From assembly GCA_961205875.1 (NCBI GenBank), contig OY540809.1, forward strand, positions 17,868,267-17,932,266: a stretch of DNA of 64,000 bases, written 5' to 3'. Both the position numbers and the translations under genes were made by a program. Below, in pieces: positions 12,801-23,526 of this stretch (its first letter is position 1; every line of letters starts with the position of its first letter). This DNA is from Sialis fuliginosa (Eukaryota; Arthropoda; Insecta; Megaloptera; Sialidae). Below the pieces are notes generated by a model. It saw only the letters and a list, made by a program, of their open reading frames with translations. It made no database searches and had not been told where the DNA came from.

Positions 12801-13753
12801 TTGTCAAAACAAAACAATTAATACGAACAAAACTTTGGTTCCCCAATATCGATAAAATGGTAGAAAACACCATAAAAAACTGTCTTGCTTGTCAATCAGT
12901 AACGCAAACGCATAATCGTGATCCTATTATGCTAGGGGAAACGGCAACAGAACCTTTTGAGCGAGCAGCGATCGATTTCGTTGGTCCATTCCCAAATAAC
13001 AAGTATATTTTGGTTTTAGTCGACGAATACACAAAATACCCAATTGTGGAAGTCATTAACTCGACAAATTTTGAAAATGTACAGAATGTTTTGCAAAAGA
13101 TATTCAGAACGTTTGGCATCATCAAAGAAATTAAATCTGACAACGGCCCTCCATTCAACGGTAGAGATTTTGAACAGTTCGCGAAGAAATACAATTTCAA
13201 ACATCACAAGGTAACACCCTATTGGCCAGAAGCAAACGGTCAAGCAGAACGATTTGTTGAAACACTAAGCAAATCCCTGCGTTGTAGTAATTTAGAAGAC
13301 AACAATTTTACAGCCCAGCTAAATTTGTTCCTAATGAATTATGTATCAACACCACATCCAGCAACAAAACAGTCACCATACGAGTTGTTGTTTAATCGCA
13401 AAATGAATAATTTTCTACCAAGTTTTGAATCAACAGAAGGAAAAAATGAAAACAATCAAGCAGCCGTTTCAAACAACAACGCCAAACTTCAAAATAAACA
13501 GTACGCTGATAAACGAAGACATACAAGAACTCATAATCTGAAAGTAGGTGATCTAGTTTTATGCAAACAAAACAAAATTAACAAACTAACGACAGCTTTC
13601 GATCCATCACCGTACATAATAACCAAGATCAGAGGCACCAAAATATTTGCAAAAAGAGGAAATGAATTTTTGAAAGACACGAGCAGAAAAACCAAAAATG
13701 AAATTATTTTTAATATTCATAAAATGTTCAAATCATGTAAGTACATGATGTAA
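9851..13753 (+). CDS. Gag-Pol polyprotein of a Gypsy-type (Metaviridae) retrotransposon
   Basis: One uninterrupted 1,300-codon frame encodes Gag and Pol together. A better start than the first ATG may be the ATG at 9899, which follows an A-run and opens with MDNNQIKPF. In order: a Gag capsid-like region; two CCHC zinc knuckles near residues 233 and 254; aspartic protease with DTGS near 331; reverse transcriptase with VDD near 615; RNase H near 760-830; and integrase with an HHCC finger near 978-1015 and a catalytic D, D(35)E triad (about 1040, 1096 and 1132, with exactly 35 residues between the last two). All catalytic motifs look intact. The last 20 or so residues may be read into flanking DNA. 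The gene has no env. The single frame and K02A2.6-like organisation suggest a Mag-like lineage, but that placement is not firm. Confidence 0.93.
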   Translation: MIICNNHFSKKKSVTIMDNNQIKPFNVHSESHNIGIRWEKWINRFDIFLTASNISEDKRKAAMLLHLVGEDVYDLYSSLPKTEPTSDMRKYDTIKNKLTDHFKPKVNTSFEIYNFRKAKQEENESIDQFYTRLIKLSANCKFVNRDDEIKAQIISNTRSTNLRRFGLREEPKLDVLLEQGRLLETTQLQLNAIEQDNNETGRTNRVDFKKFNKKQADHNKQTNFSNVSNKTQRCKNCGNMWHQKGRQTCPAFSVTCLTCGKRGHFSKVCLSKNNQTKENKPRANFTKQSAGTAKTISSDSDNSFKLTTNSLVKTPKTSLTLNDNYMSFVIDTGSSVNIISSSCLKHMIHKPSVTCVNTKIYPYNSNEALPIAGSFRGVFKYKHQVTTDEVFILEGEAEPLLSFKTASALNIVHITQVLDTLPTIINIEWVKKNVPALTNGIGNLTNCEVHLHINKEMQPVAQKHRRIPFHLRARVEAELKRLEDEDIIEKANGATPWVSPIVIVPKPHNPEVIRMCVDMRVPNKAIKRERHVTPTIDDIILQLNGAVLFSKIDLKDGYHQLTLDKDSRIITTFSTHCGLYRYKRLNFGVNAAAEIFQDTIRQVLTNIPGVLNVVDDILIFGKSKQEHDEALLAVLNRLSERNLTVNENKCAFSQNEVTFFGFVFSKSGIKPDPKKVEVFKKLEPPTNASEVRSLLGMLNYVGKFLPNLASATKPLRELIHKNAEWNWKQAHQDAFMYLKEILSNANNLAYFDIKKKTHVHVDAGPQGLAAIISQEDKNKIDIVAYGSRTLTSVEERYSQIEKEMLAINWALQHFHIYLSGMNFILHTDHKPIVNILRNPRAAASPRIERLILKIQQYNYVVVHQKGSTNPSDYFSRHPLQTNQKQDVKIENFVNFIIQNSIPNAMSVDEVRAETVSDRTLAELLEAIQENRSSLWNNPNLKPFKLIKNELSAKDSVILRGSRLILPFKLQQRAVDLAHKGHQGIVKTKQLIRTKLWFPNIDKMVENTIKNCLACQSVTQTHNRDPIMLGETATEPFERAAIDFVGPFPNNKYILVLVDEYTKYPIVEVINSTNFENVQNVLQKIFRTFGIIKEIKSDNGPPFNGRDFEQFAKKYNFKHHKVTPYWPEANGQAERFVETLSKSLRCSNLEDNNFTAQLNLFLMNYVSTPHPATKQSPYELLFNRKMNNFLPSFESTEGKNENNQAAVSNNNAKLQNKQYADKRRHTRTHNLKVGDLVLCKQNKINKLTTAFDPSPYIITKIRGTKIFAKRGNEFLKDTSRKTKNEIIFNIHKMFKSCKYMM

Positions 13754-13886
13754 TACAATACATGTACCAGAAGTCATAAAATAATTTTTTGTCGTTGTCA
13801 TATCAGAAACAAATGTCATAATATGTATTTAGTATGCAATATATTTTCATACGACAAGAGTTGAAAACGCATCGTAAACAAATATA
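13754..13886. other. Downstream flank where a 3' LTR would be expected
   Basis: I find no polypurine tract followed by a copy of the 9359-9568 sequence here or further on to about 15 kb. The element seems truncated at its 3' end. Confidence 0.5.
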
Positions 13887-14175
13887 CAGGTAATCCTCGA
13901 CTTATAATTGTCTTTGTCTCTTTCTTACATGCACATATTACATAAATGAAACAAACAGTTCCGGGAATTTCCCAAAAATGTAATTTATTATTATTTATGT
14001 AGATATTTTTGGGAACCCGCAACTGTTTATTATGTATAGAAAATGCGATTCGCTTCACATCAAGGAAAACGTCCAAAGCAAAAATATGTACATATTGTAC
14101 GTGTTAACTTACAACTTATTCTATTTACGATCGATGTTTAGAAACCTATCTCGGTTGTAAGTCGAGGAATACCTG
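13887..14175. mobile_element. MITE with Tigger/mariner-like ends, TA duplication
   Basis: The left end CAGGTAATCCTCGACTTATA and the right end, reading CAGGTATTCCTCGACTTACA on the opposite strand, form an inverted repeat. TA flanks both sides (13885-13886 and 14176-14177). The CAGGTATTCCTCGACTTA-type end resembles pogo/Tigger elements. The element has no credible coding frame. Confidence 0.75.
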
Positions 14176-14177
14176 TA

Positions 14178-15319
14178 CTACGATATATAACGTATGTCTT
14201 ATCAGTTTAAGCGTAAAAAATATCAAAGTTAATATTCAATGTTTTTAAATGCTGCGAGAAGTTCAAACATGCTTGACTGATTTAAATTTACTTTTTTCCT
14301 TATTTTATATATTACTTACAAAATAACCAAGACGTTCCATTAAAATTTCAGGATTTGTGAAGTGTTCTGTCGTAGGAAAAGTTTAGGAAGCACTGTTCTA
14401 CATCATACTTCAATATCAACCAAATTGAGTTATTGAGGGTAAAAAATATATTGAAAAAACCTCATAGAGAAACCATATTTAGTTTGTGCAATAAAGTTTT
14501 AACAGGTACGATTTTTCTAAAATATCTTAAAATTAATAAAATTAAAATTGATAAAAACCCAGCTCTAATGAATAAATAAGAAAGCACTCCGTCACAGCAC
14601 TATATTATTCCGTCGCGGGAAAGTACCTACCATATAGGCCAGTCAGGATCCACTCAGGGCTAGCTACGTCACTGGTTACGATACTATATTATTGTTGGTT
14701 ACGATATTTCATAAAACAGATATCGGTGCTTAGAATACATTGTCTGGAGGAATACGATAAAAGTTTTAACAGATTTTTTAGCGGAAAAGAGAATTTTGTC
14801 GCTTATATATGAGATTTTTAGAATCGATAACTCAATTTCGCAAAAAGTGTATCTTACGATACTTTGCCTTGGAGGGGACGATATAGAAATAATTTAACCA
14901 GGTATGTTATAATTTAGGTATATAAAAACATAGTACCTAGCCATGGAATACGGAATTTTATAATTTACGGTTTCAATATTTTATTTTATTAATTTAGGTT
15001 ACTATGATTATGTCTCTTTAAAATATTTTGTCGAACAATTAAATGATTTTTGACACATATTAACAATTAAATATTTTGAAATGCCTATATTGATTGAAAA
15101 TTTAAATATGAAGAAACATTTCACTTCTATGAAAGGTAAAATATCGAAATTAATTATTAGGTTTGGTGTAAATTTTTCGAAACACAATTTTTCGAATTAC
15201 AATTTTTCAAATCAAAATTCTTCGAATGAACAATTTTTCGAAAAATTTAAGTTTTATTGTTCAAATTTTAATTAGTTAATAAAATATTAAGTAAAGTAAT
15301 ATTTGGACATTTTACGATA
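14178..15319. other. Intergenic stretch with a short periodic repeat
   Basis: No gene is supported. Near 15,171-15,243, five imperfect copies of CAATTTTTCGAA occur every 15-17 bases. They produce the low-complexity Asn/Ser/Phe-rich frame at 15,081-15,275, which I do not regard as a gene. Confidence 0.45.
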
Positions 15320-16273
15320 TCCATACTAATATTATAAATGCGAAAGTGTGTTTGTCTGTCTGTTTTCTGTTTGTTACCTTTTCACGGCTAAACCGCTTTA
15401 CCGATTTTGATGAAATTTGGCAGTGAGATAGCTTGCATCCCGAGGACGGACATAGGCTATTTCGTATCTTAAAAATTCAACCCCTAAGAAATTGCAAGGG
15501 GGTAGAAATTTTTTAATTTTTTTTAGTAATTATTATTTTACCCCCCGATACATATGAAGGGTTGTAAGTGGTTTTATTCGATCCGGCGGGAAAAATACCA
15601 CGGGGGCGTAGGTTTTAGGGGGCAAAACAACCCTCTATCTCGCATAGGAGCCGAGATATTTACGATTTTGTATAATGAAAGAAAACTAAAAATAAGAAAA
15701 ATTTTATATTTTACCCCCTGTCACATATGAAGAGTTGTAATTGATTACATTCGATCTGGCGGGCAAAAATACTACGGAAGAGGGATTATTAGGGGGACAA
15801 AACAACCCCTTATCTTACATAGGAGTCGCGACTTATATTATAAATGCGAAAGTGTATCTCTCAGTCTGTCTATTTGTTACCTGTTCACGACTAAACTGCT
15901 TTACCGATTTTGATGAAATTTGGCAGTGAGATGGCTTACATCCCAAGGACGGATTAAGGCTATTTCATATCTCGAAAATTCAACCCCTAAGGAATTGCAA
16001 GGGGGAGGAAAATTTTAAATTTTTTTTAGTAATTAATATTTTACCCGTTACATATGAAGGGTTGTAAGTGGTTTTATTCGATCCAGCGGGAAAAATACCA
16101 CGGGGGTGGGGGTTTTAGGGCGGAAAAACCCCTCTATCTCGCATAGGAGCCGACACATTTACGATTTTGTATAATTAAAGAAAACTAAAAATAAGATAAA
16201 TTTAATATTTTACCCCCTGTCACATATGAAGGGTTTCGAAATCCACGCGAGCGAAGTCGCGGGTAGCAGCTAG
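15320..16273 (+). mobile_element. Non-autonomous Helitron (Lep1-like) with internal tandem duplication
   Basis: The left end is TCCATACTAATATTATAAAT. The right end has the GC-rich ACGCGAGCGAAGTCGCGGGT stretch followed shortly by CTAG. The left flanking base is A and the right is T, so the element sits between A and T as Helitrons do, with no target duplication. The interior carries two roughly 500-bp direct units, the second starting near 15,836 with the same ATTATAAATGCGAAAGTGT block. There is no Rep/helicase frame. Confidence 0.75.
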
Positions 16274-16884
16274 TTTTATTCATAAAATAAGATATCGTGA
16301 TAAAAAATATAATTTTTCATAAAAAAAACTTTATTTGATCTTGAAAACGTTCACAAAATCAAAAATAATTTAAAAACGCCATTTTGTCCCCCCCTTCAAA
16401 CCAAACAACTTTTATTTGAAACATTTATTATGATTAGTTTCAGAAATATTCAGGTGATAAATTTAAAAATGAATACACCACCATATTTCAATTTTATTTC
16501 TTCGATTCACTGCTTGACTCGCTGAATCAGCCTGTATATTTATATTTTTTTATGTAGGTGTACACATAATAATATGTAATATTCATGTAATACATACATT
16601 TCATTATCAAGGTTAATTATATGTAGCTATGTACTACAAGGTTTTAAAAATGTTTATAAATATTTTTAAGATGTAATAAATATTATATAAAAACAATTTG
16701 CCCCAGTTCCGAAATCGGTCATGTTTTCAAAAACGTCTTAACTTATTGTTAGTTAATGTATTTGTAAGACGGTTAAACAGCTGAAAAAATAGTCGTTGCA
16801 TATACCCTAATAGTTTCAGCTCTAATAATAAAAAAAACAATATTTACATTAACTAATTAGAAAATACAAAATTGTTTATAAGTA
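16274..16884. other. AT-rich intergenic stretch, no gene seen
   Basis: There is no coding frame and no recognisable element ends. A C-rich run lies near 16,389. Confidence 0.4.
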
Positions 16885-17719
16885 GAGTGTGGTCTCTTTT
16901 TACGCGGTAGATATGTTCCGCAGCAAATTGCGTTTGAAAATTGTTTAAAAAATTAGGGATACGTTCATTACTATATTCAAAAACAAAATTAATCAATTAA
17001 AATAGGCCGAAAATCGTGTAATTTTTTTTTGAAAATTTACGAAAATAAGAATGCTTAAAAAAACACAAAGAACATTAGTTCAAAAATCTGAAAGTAATTG
17101 ATTTAAAACTTAAAATTATTTAATTTAATTAAAAAATAAAACTTTTTGTTTTATATTTTTTCATCAGAATTATCGTCACTATCTGAAAATACAACTCGGC
17201 ACCGTTTGTGAACTGCAGTGACGTAGCAAGCATAATTGGCGCCCGGGGCACGATATCTTTTTGGCGCCCCCAAAAATAATAAAAAAATAATAATAATAAT
17301 TTTATAATAAATTTGAAATTGGCGTGACTAAAAAAAAAAAAGGTTTTCAGTTTTTAATTAAATTAAATACATTCTACATTTTCACGACTAAAAAAAAAAA
17401 AAAAGGTCTTCAGTTGCATATTCTGAAATTGTGTTTATGCTACGCGGTTCAAAAGGTTCAGAGCCATTTGGCGCCCTTCTGTAAGTAGCGCCCGGGGCAT
17501 AATAATCCCCCTTGCCCCCCCCCCCCCCTCGCTACGCCACTGGTGAACTGATGCCAAATCTTATCAAACGAAGATTTTAATTATAACAAAACGATTATAT
17601 ATTTAAATTCCTTGAATGATCAGCTTTTATTTGATACCCCACCTGCCGAAACAAGGAATCCCAAAATTTGCATGAAAATCGCACCACGTAAAAAATCCGC
17701 GTAAAAAGAGACCCTATTG
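16885..17719. mobile_element. Tigger-like element interrupted by a hAT MITE
   Basis: GGTCTCTTTTTACGCGG near 16,891 is matched on the opposite strand by GGGTCTCTTTTTACGCGG near 17,696-17,713. TA flanks both ends (16,883-16,884 and 17,720-17,721). The outermost six bases of the two ends differ, so the termini are partly decayed. A hAT-type MITE at 17,216-17,542 lies inside. Confidence 0.6.
17216..17542. mobile_element. hAT-type MITE, perfect 8-bp duplication
   Basis: The ends are CAGTGACGTAGCAAG and CTCGCTACGCCACTG. GTGAACTG occurs directly outside both ends (17,208-17,215 and 17,543-17,550). The inner flanks GGCGCCCGGGGCA and GCGCCCGGGGCATAA are direct rather than inverted. It was inserted into the Tigger-like element around it. 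Confidence 0.85.
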
Positions 17720-20469
17720 TAAGTCTCCCACAAAGCGGAGCGAAATAATCGCAGCCGCAAAAATGAAATATGTACATGGTGGTTTATGTACGAAATTTAA
17801 AACGCGTTCGACAGCGTTTTAATCGCTACCGCTACCGCGATTGTTTGAAGGCCGAAAAAAGTAATAAAATATGTAATAAATCATCTTATTCAGTGTTGGA
17901 CTAAGAAAAGTTGACATGGCGGTTGTTAAAGACCCGCCCTCCTACTCAAATTTATTTTCTTATGTTTAAAAATATATTTTAATTTATTTTTTATATTTTA
18001 TAATTTTATTATAAAATAATGAACTAAAAAGTTTCATAGTAAATAAAAGAATTAATATTTTAAACTTTTTAATCATAATTTCTAGTATAATATATCTACA
18101 AAATAATTAATATTTAAAAATTTTAAGCATAACATTACAACTACAATTATTAAAACTTTTAATTTACGATTTTATTATAAATACCAATTTGAAATAAGGT
18201 TTTCAAGAATTTTAATTAAAATATTACCTATTCTATGTCAAAAATTACATTTATAAGTATCCGATAGCATTGAATAGTGCGTGTATAAGAAAAATTAATG
18301 ACAATTGATAAAATAAACGCGCCGCGTCAGTATGAACAGACTTGCGAATTCCTCTGCTGTAACGAACGCGTTTTTATCCACGCCGCAGCCGCTGCGAATA
18401 TTCGCGTTGGTTTGTGGGAGCCTTAATATGAAACCCCGCCGGGGGCAAGGTCCAGGGAGGCGCCAAAATGTAGTAAAATCAAAGAAAAATAATAATAACG
18501 TAACGACCTCGAGCTATTCTTGCTACTGCATCTGATGAAAAACTGCCGTGCTCTTCCCCCCAATGGAAAAACTTTGCCTAGCCGCTACTGAAACATAATT
18601 GATCTAGTAAAATCTAGTTACAAGGTGTAATTGTTTATGAATAATTATCTGGTGATGTCTTTTATAAATAAAATATTCTACCCTTGATACAAACAATATA
18701 TCAAAAACAACTATAAATTTATTTAGCAAGGTAAACATTATTTGAAGCAGTTCAGGTTGTGTTTATCACAATTTATAAAACTGGGTCATCGAAAGTTTTA
18801 AGGTCAAAATTGTATCAAACTTTTAGATTAATGGAAGATGTTATAACTTCATATTTAATTATTATATTAAACTGGCTATAGGATTTGAGGACTCGCATTA
18901 AGAGGAATATTCACATAAACTTTTTTTTTTAATCTTAGAATAATTAAGTCAAATTCTGCAATAGGTACCTACTAACGGTACTATCTTTACTGATGTATTT
19001 CTCGTAAACGGTTGATCTTATGACAAATTAACAAAGTATATTTCTGGGTATTTTGTGGCACATGACCTTATAATAGTTCCAAACAAAGGAAGAAATTAAA
19101 TGACAAAAAAATACTAGATAAAAATCAAAATGCCTACTGGCCCCATACTTCCTTGGTCTGAATGATCATTTAGTGATACTGGAAATCGATAACACGTATT
19201 AATACTAAATTGATTATCAAATTTCATAACTATATCACAATGAGTTCTGAAGAAAGGGGAAAAAATTAAAAATGACCTAAAACGGAGAGATCATGTGAAA
19301 ATTTTGAAATCGGAGAACAGTTTTTTTAAACGATCACTTTTCTCATAATTTCGATATTTATTACTTCCAAATTGCTGCGATATATTCTCCACTTACCTAT
19401 TCGACATTAATAATTTTGCTAAGCTTTGTGATCGTTTTTTAAAGAGAAACAAAATCTACTAGAATTTAAGCTAAGTTTTTCTCAATGTGGCCGTCCGCCG
19501 CCCCTTCTGAACTGGCACCCCAGGCGGTCGACCAGTCTTCCTCCCTAAAGCTGGCATTGCTGTTATGCATTAACAAAATAAGCAACGAATTTTAATAAAT
19601 ATAAAAATTTCAAACATCAACCATTCTTTTTTCCAAAGCTTACTTGACATGAATTTAATATTGCACTCGAGTGATTGTTGTAGTTTTGGCTGATGACGTC
19701 TCGACTAACAAACATATTTTAGTTTTTCATGGCAGTTGTGATTTTTATTCAATAATGAATAAAATTCGTTGTATCTTTGCTATGAATTGTTTTTACTATC
19801 GAAGATACGAGAAGCTTTGCGATTGTTTTTTAAAGAGAAAAAATTTCACTCGAACTTAATGCGTGTTTAATATTAAACGGATTATAAAAATTCATAACTA
19901 TATCACAATGAGTTCTCAAAATATTAAATAAAAACTAATTTTAGGCTAAATCTTTGGGGTTCTGTAGCTCCCTCACGAAGAATTTCAGGGCACATGTTTA
20001 TATGAACTTTTTTTCTTTAAATATTTTTCTCGATCAACTATTCAAGTTTATTTCATCTAATATTATTCACCCTGTATAGTGCATTCCAACATATATAAAT
20101 CAAATCGTGTTAAAAATGTTTTATCAACATTAAGGGTGTGGTGGACACTATAAGTTATAGAGAGCTAAGTATTTCACGAGCTATTTCACAAGCCTCCACG
20201 GTCAACCAGATCACGAAATGACCGTCGTGCCTACACTGTTATTTTGAAAAATAATCGATAATCTACTTATAATATATTAACTACATATATATTAAATTAA
20301 TAAAAATTCCTGTTTGCGTAACCATTCCTCGTTGGTCGGGAAACCGGGGTAAATTTTCCCAAGTGGGGTAAAAAATAAAAATTTGAGGGTAATGAATGTA
20401 ATAAATAAACAAATAAATAAAACTGCTTAAACTTTTAGTAAAAACCTTTTCAATTAAATTTTTTAGTTT
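17720..20469. other. Intergenic stretch with a GC-richer island and short direct repeats
   Basis: No gene is supported. A GC-rich patch at about 18,320-18,540 contains a 67-codon frame with no recognisable product. The block TTCATAACTATATCACAATG occurs at about 19,223 and 19,891. The module ATCGAAGATACGAGAAGC occurs near 19,799, linking this stretch to the long-inverted-repeat family at 570-1640 and 62,177-63,744. Confidence 0.45.
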
Positions 20470-22262
20470 TTTTTTAGGGTTTTGTAGAAAACTACGAACC
20501 CTTATAGTTTCGCTCTGTCCGTCCGTCTATATAAATTTTATACCTATTAAGATGAAATTTGATATACGGACGTAGACTGATGCCCAAAAAGAGAAATAAT
20601 GAGATTAAAAAAAAAACAGTTTGTTGGACCCCTCCCATAGACTGAAAAGTATATTAAAAAAAAAAATTTCACTTATCCCATTGAGGGGAGTCTTTGAAAG
20701 GTCTGTTAAAATGTAACAAAAAATGTTTTAGGACCTTTTTTTTAACCCTTCAATCACGATTAGGGTTTGCAATCCCGCAATGCGGGATCCCGCATTCCCG
20801 CGGGACCCCGCACGTTTTGGAGATCTGCGGATCCCGCACTGAAAATGCGGGATCCGCGCGGAATTTTTTGAACATTAAATTTGTAGGTCGCGTGTGTTTT
20901 GAATACTTATAAAGCGTAAATATGGATAAAAAAGGTAACAATTTTGAAAAAAAAAGTTAAGGTTGAGATGACTGAATATGAAACTAGTGAAATAAATTAT
21001 ATCTTGTTCACGATTAGTTAAGTGGTTACATACCTCCAGAATTAAAAAAAAAAAACGTTCGAAAAATGTGACCGCACAACCGATTAAAACATGCCAGGAT
21101 TCGCGCGACTCAAGCGACGAAAGAAGCTTGAACAGCCCGCAGATTACAAAAAAAAACAAAAAATACGAAATACAAAAATTTAGAAGAAGAATGGCAGATT
21201 AAATGAAAGTTAACCACAAAAATTTAATACACAAAATTCGTGTTTTCTCAAAACTATCTTTTTCTATACGATCTACACGATATTTTTTTAACAGATTGTC
21301 CCTAAAATGCAACCGTAAATAATGATATTTAGTGGTTTAGTTTTACGTGACATACCGTATATACCAGCGCGGCGTAAAAGGCGACCTACGTATAAAACAA
21401 GGGCTAATTTATACGCAACGAAATTGAAATGGATAATCGAACAAAAAGACAAAAGTAGTTAGAAGCATCTTGTACTTGTACCTAACATATTAGACAATCT
21501 CCTATTCACAGGTGTATTTTATGGATTTTACGTCGGTCTATACGGTACATGTTACGTTTATGTATCATATGTTACTGCTATGAAACTATTTTTCATTATT
21601 TAATTGTCATGTTAACTAAATAATAGTAATTTTAAGCATGAATAATAAAAATTTTGGAAAAACTGCGGGATCCCGCGGGATTTGCAGATTTCCCGCAAAA
21701 TTCCCGCGGGAAAAAAAAGTCTGCGGGATTGCAAACCCTAATCACGATATATGTATTTGCGTTCAAAATCGTTATCAGAGCGTCTCCCCTCTATTTTCTA
21801 AACTATCAATTAAAAAAATCTGAAAAAATTCCAGGATGTAGCTTTTAATTAAATTTTTTACTGAAAATTATAACATTGTCAAAAAAATTTTGTACCGAGG
21901 GGAACAAAATTGTGGTTCCATAGACTGAAAAGTGTATTCACATTTTTTTTCACTTACACCATTAAGTGGGATGTTTTTAGATAGTCCTAAAATGCAACAA
22001 AAAATGTTAAATGACCTTTTGATTTTTACCCTTCAGTGACGTTATATTTATCAGAGCGACCCTCCCCCCTCTAATTTCTAAACTAGGACTAAAAAATCAG
22101 AATGTAGCTTTTAATTAGTACTTTCATTGAAAATTATTATAACGAACATTGTAGCAAAAATAGTTAATGAAAAATTTTGAAATAACTCTTTGTTATAAGT
22201 CGTAGTGAGAATGACTATGGAACCCTATCATGTGCGTGCCAAACACGCACTTGGCCGTTTTA
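20470..22262 (+). repeat. Dispersed repeat with internal duplication, interrupted by a hAT element
   Basis: It begins near TAGGGTTTTGTAGAAAACTA and ends near CACGCACTTGGCCGTTTTAT. A shorter relative lies at 43,590-43,800, and end fragments lie at 7002-7338 and 38,725-38,762. A module of about 100 bp containing CATAGACTGAAAAGT and AATGCAACAAAAAATGTT occurs twice (about 20,637 and 21,918), so the body is partly duplicated. The hAT element at 20,761-21,740 splits the first copy. The repeat has no coding frame and I cannot name its class. Confidence 0.6.
20761..21740. mobile_element. hAT-type element with GCGGGATCCCGC-rich ends
   Basis: The terminal inverted repeat is TAGGGTTTGCAATCCCGCA / TGCGGGATTGCAAACCCTA. 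ATCACGAT lies directly outside both ends (20,753-20,760 and 21,741-21,748), a perfect 8-bp duplication. Just inside each end are clustered copies of TGCGGGATCCCGC and TTCCCGCGGGA-type palindromes, which are unusually GC-rich for this region. No transposase frame is visible. Removing it leaves a continuous copy of the surrounding repeat. Confidence 0.87.
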
Positions 22263-23526
22263 TTTTCGCGTGGTTTCTTTCCATTAGATTATTTTAAAAT
22301 CAAAATAAAACGTTTTTCGAAATGTAAGCTGAAAAACTTTTCAGACAAAATTTAGAGGGGGTAATATTAAGATATTTTTTATTTATGGGTGTTTTTTGAT
22401 ACTTAACTTTGATTTTTTAAAGTACAATCTACTTATATTTTTGTTTAAATGATCTGATAACTTTTTCATATTAATAAAAATGTTTTTTTTTAAATTTATT
22501 TATTTTATATTTATTATTTTTACTAACAAATTACAAAAATGTTTTGAACAATTTTTTTTTTCACGTAGAATCGAAGCCATAAAACAAAAATACGGGTTCT
22601 CATTTAAAAAAACAGTTTCCATTAAAAATATATATATAAAAACACCCACAAATAAAAATATTATTACATTAACCCCTCCAAATTGGGTGAGAAGTACTCA
22701 AAAGAGCTTAATATTGTAAACAAATACATTTTGGGGTAATACCCAAAAGACTTCCCTGACCCCTGCGTCTAGCCTTTCAGATTTTTATGCTTAAAAAATT
22801 TCAACAATGTGACACAATATGTAATAATAATATAATCTTAATTAGGCGACAATAATATAATTATAATTATTATCTTAAAGTGTTATCTTTCTTTCTTGCA
22901 ACTAAATACACTAATGTCCTTGTTCCGAAATAAAACTTGTGCTGTTAATTGTTCATGAAGAACTTCCGTGGGGAAGAGAAACCTTTACATGAATACATAC
23001 CTCAACAGAAAGTGAATTAGATAGAGATCTCACCTGCTAGCTGCAGTGAGAGAGTGACCTTGACGAGGTTGCATTGTACTCGTATTAATTGTAAATATCA
23101 TACCTATGTCGAAAACTTTCTTTCCTACATAATATGTCGATCAATGTTTTAATATCTCAATAATGTTATTTTATATTAATTTTGATAGAAAGATAAATAT
23201 TAATTAATTAGTATTTATAAGTTCGTTAGATATAGTTTCGTAAATTCGCCACTTCGTTAGAGCTGTCAGACGGTTTTATTAAATCTCTATAAGGTACTGG
23301 CACCAGTTATGGCCTTTACTGTTTTTGTGATTGACGGGCTTATTTTTTGTAATTCTCATGAACTCATGTTATACTAATAAAACTAGTAACTCTTTATTTA
23401 ATCAATTTAATTACCAAAGTACGCAAATACAGTTTTTTTTTAATTATAGCCTTTTATTTTGTTTGTTTTTTCTCCAGTAATGGATAAAGTGAAACCAATA
23501 TACTGAGGATTATCATACAAGAATGT
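22263..23526. other. AT-rich intergenic stretch, no gene seen
   Basis: This stretch holds small low-complexity frames only and no recognisable element ends. Confidence 0.4.

Noticed and set aside
18332-18535. 67-codon frame in a GC-richer patch as a small gene
   Set aside because: No recognisable domain, no splice or promoter context, and composition typical of a transposon-end fragment.
20470-22262. CRISPR-like array from repeated palindromes (GCGGGATCCCGC)
   Set aside because: The repeats have no regular spacing or unique spacers, and they fall within a hAT element with a clear 8-bp duplication.
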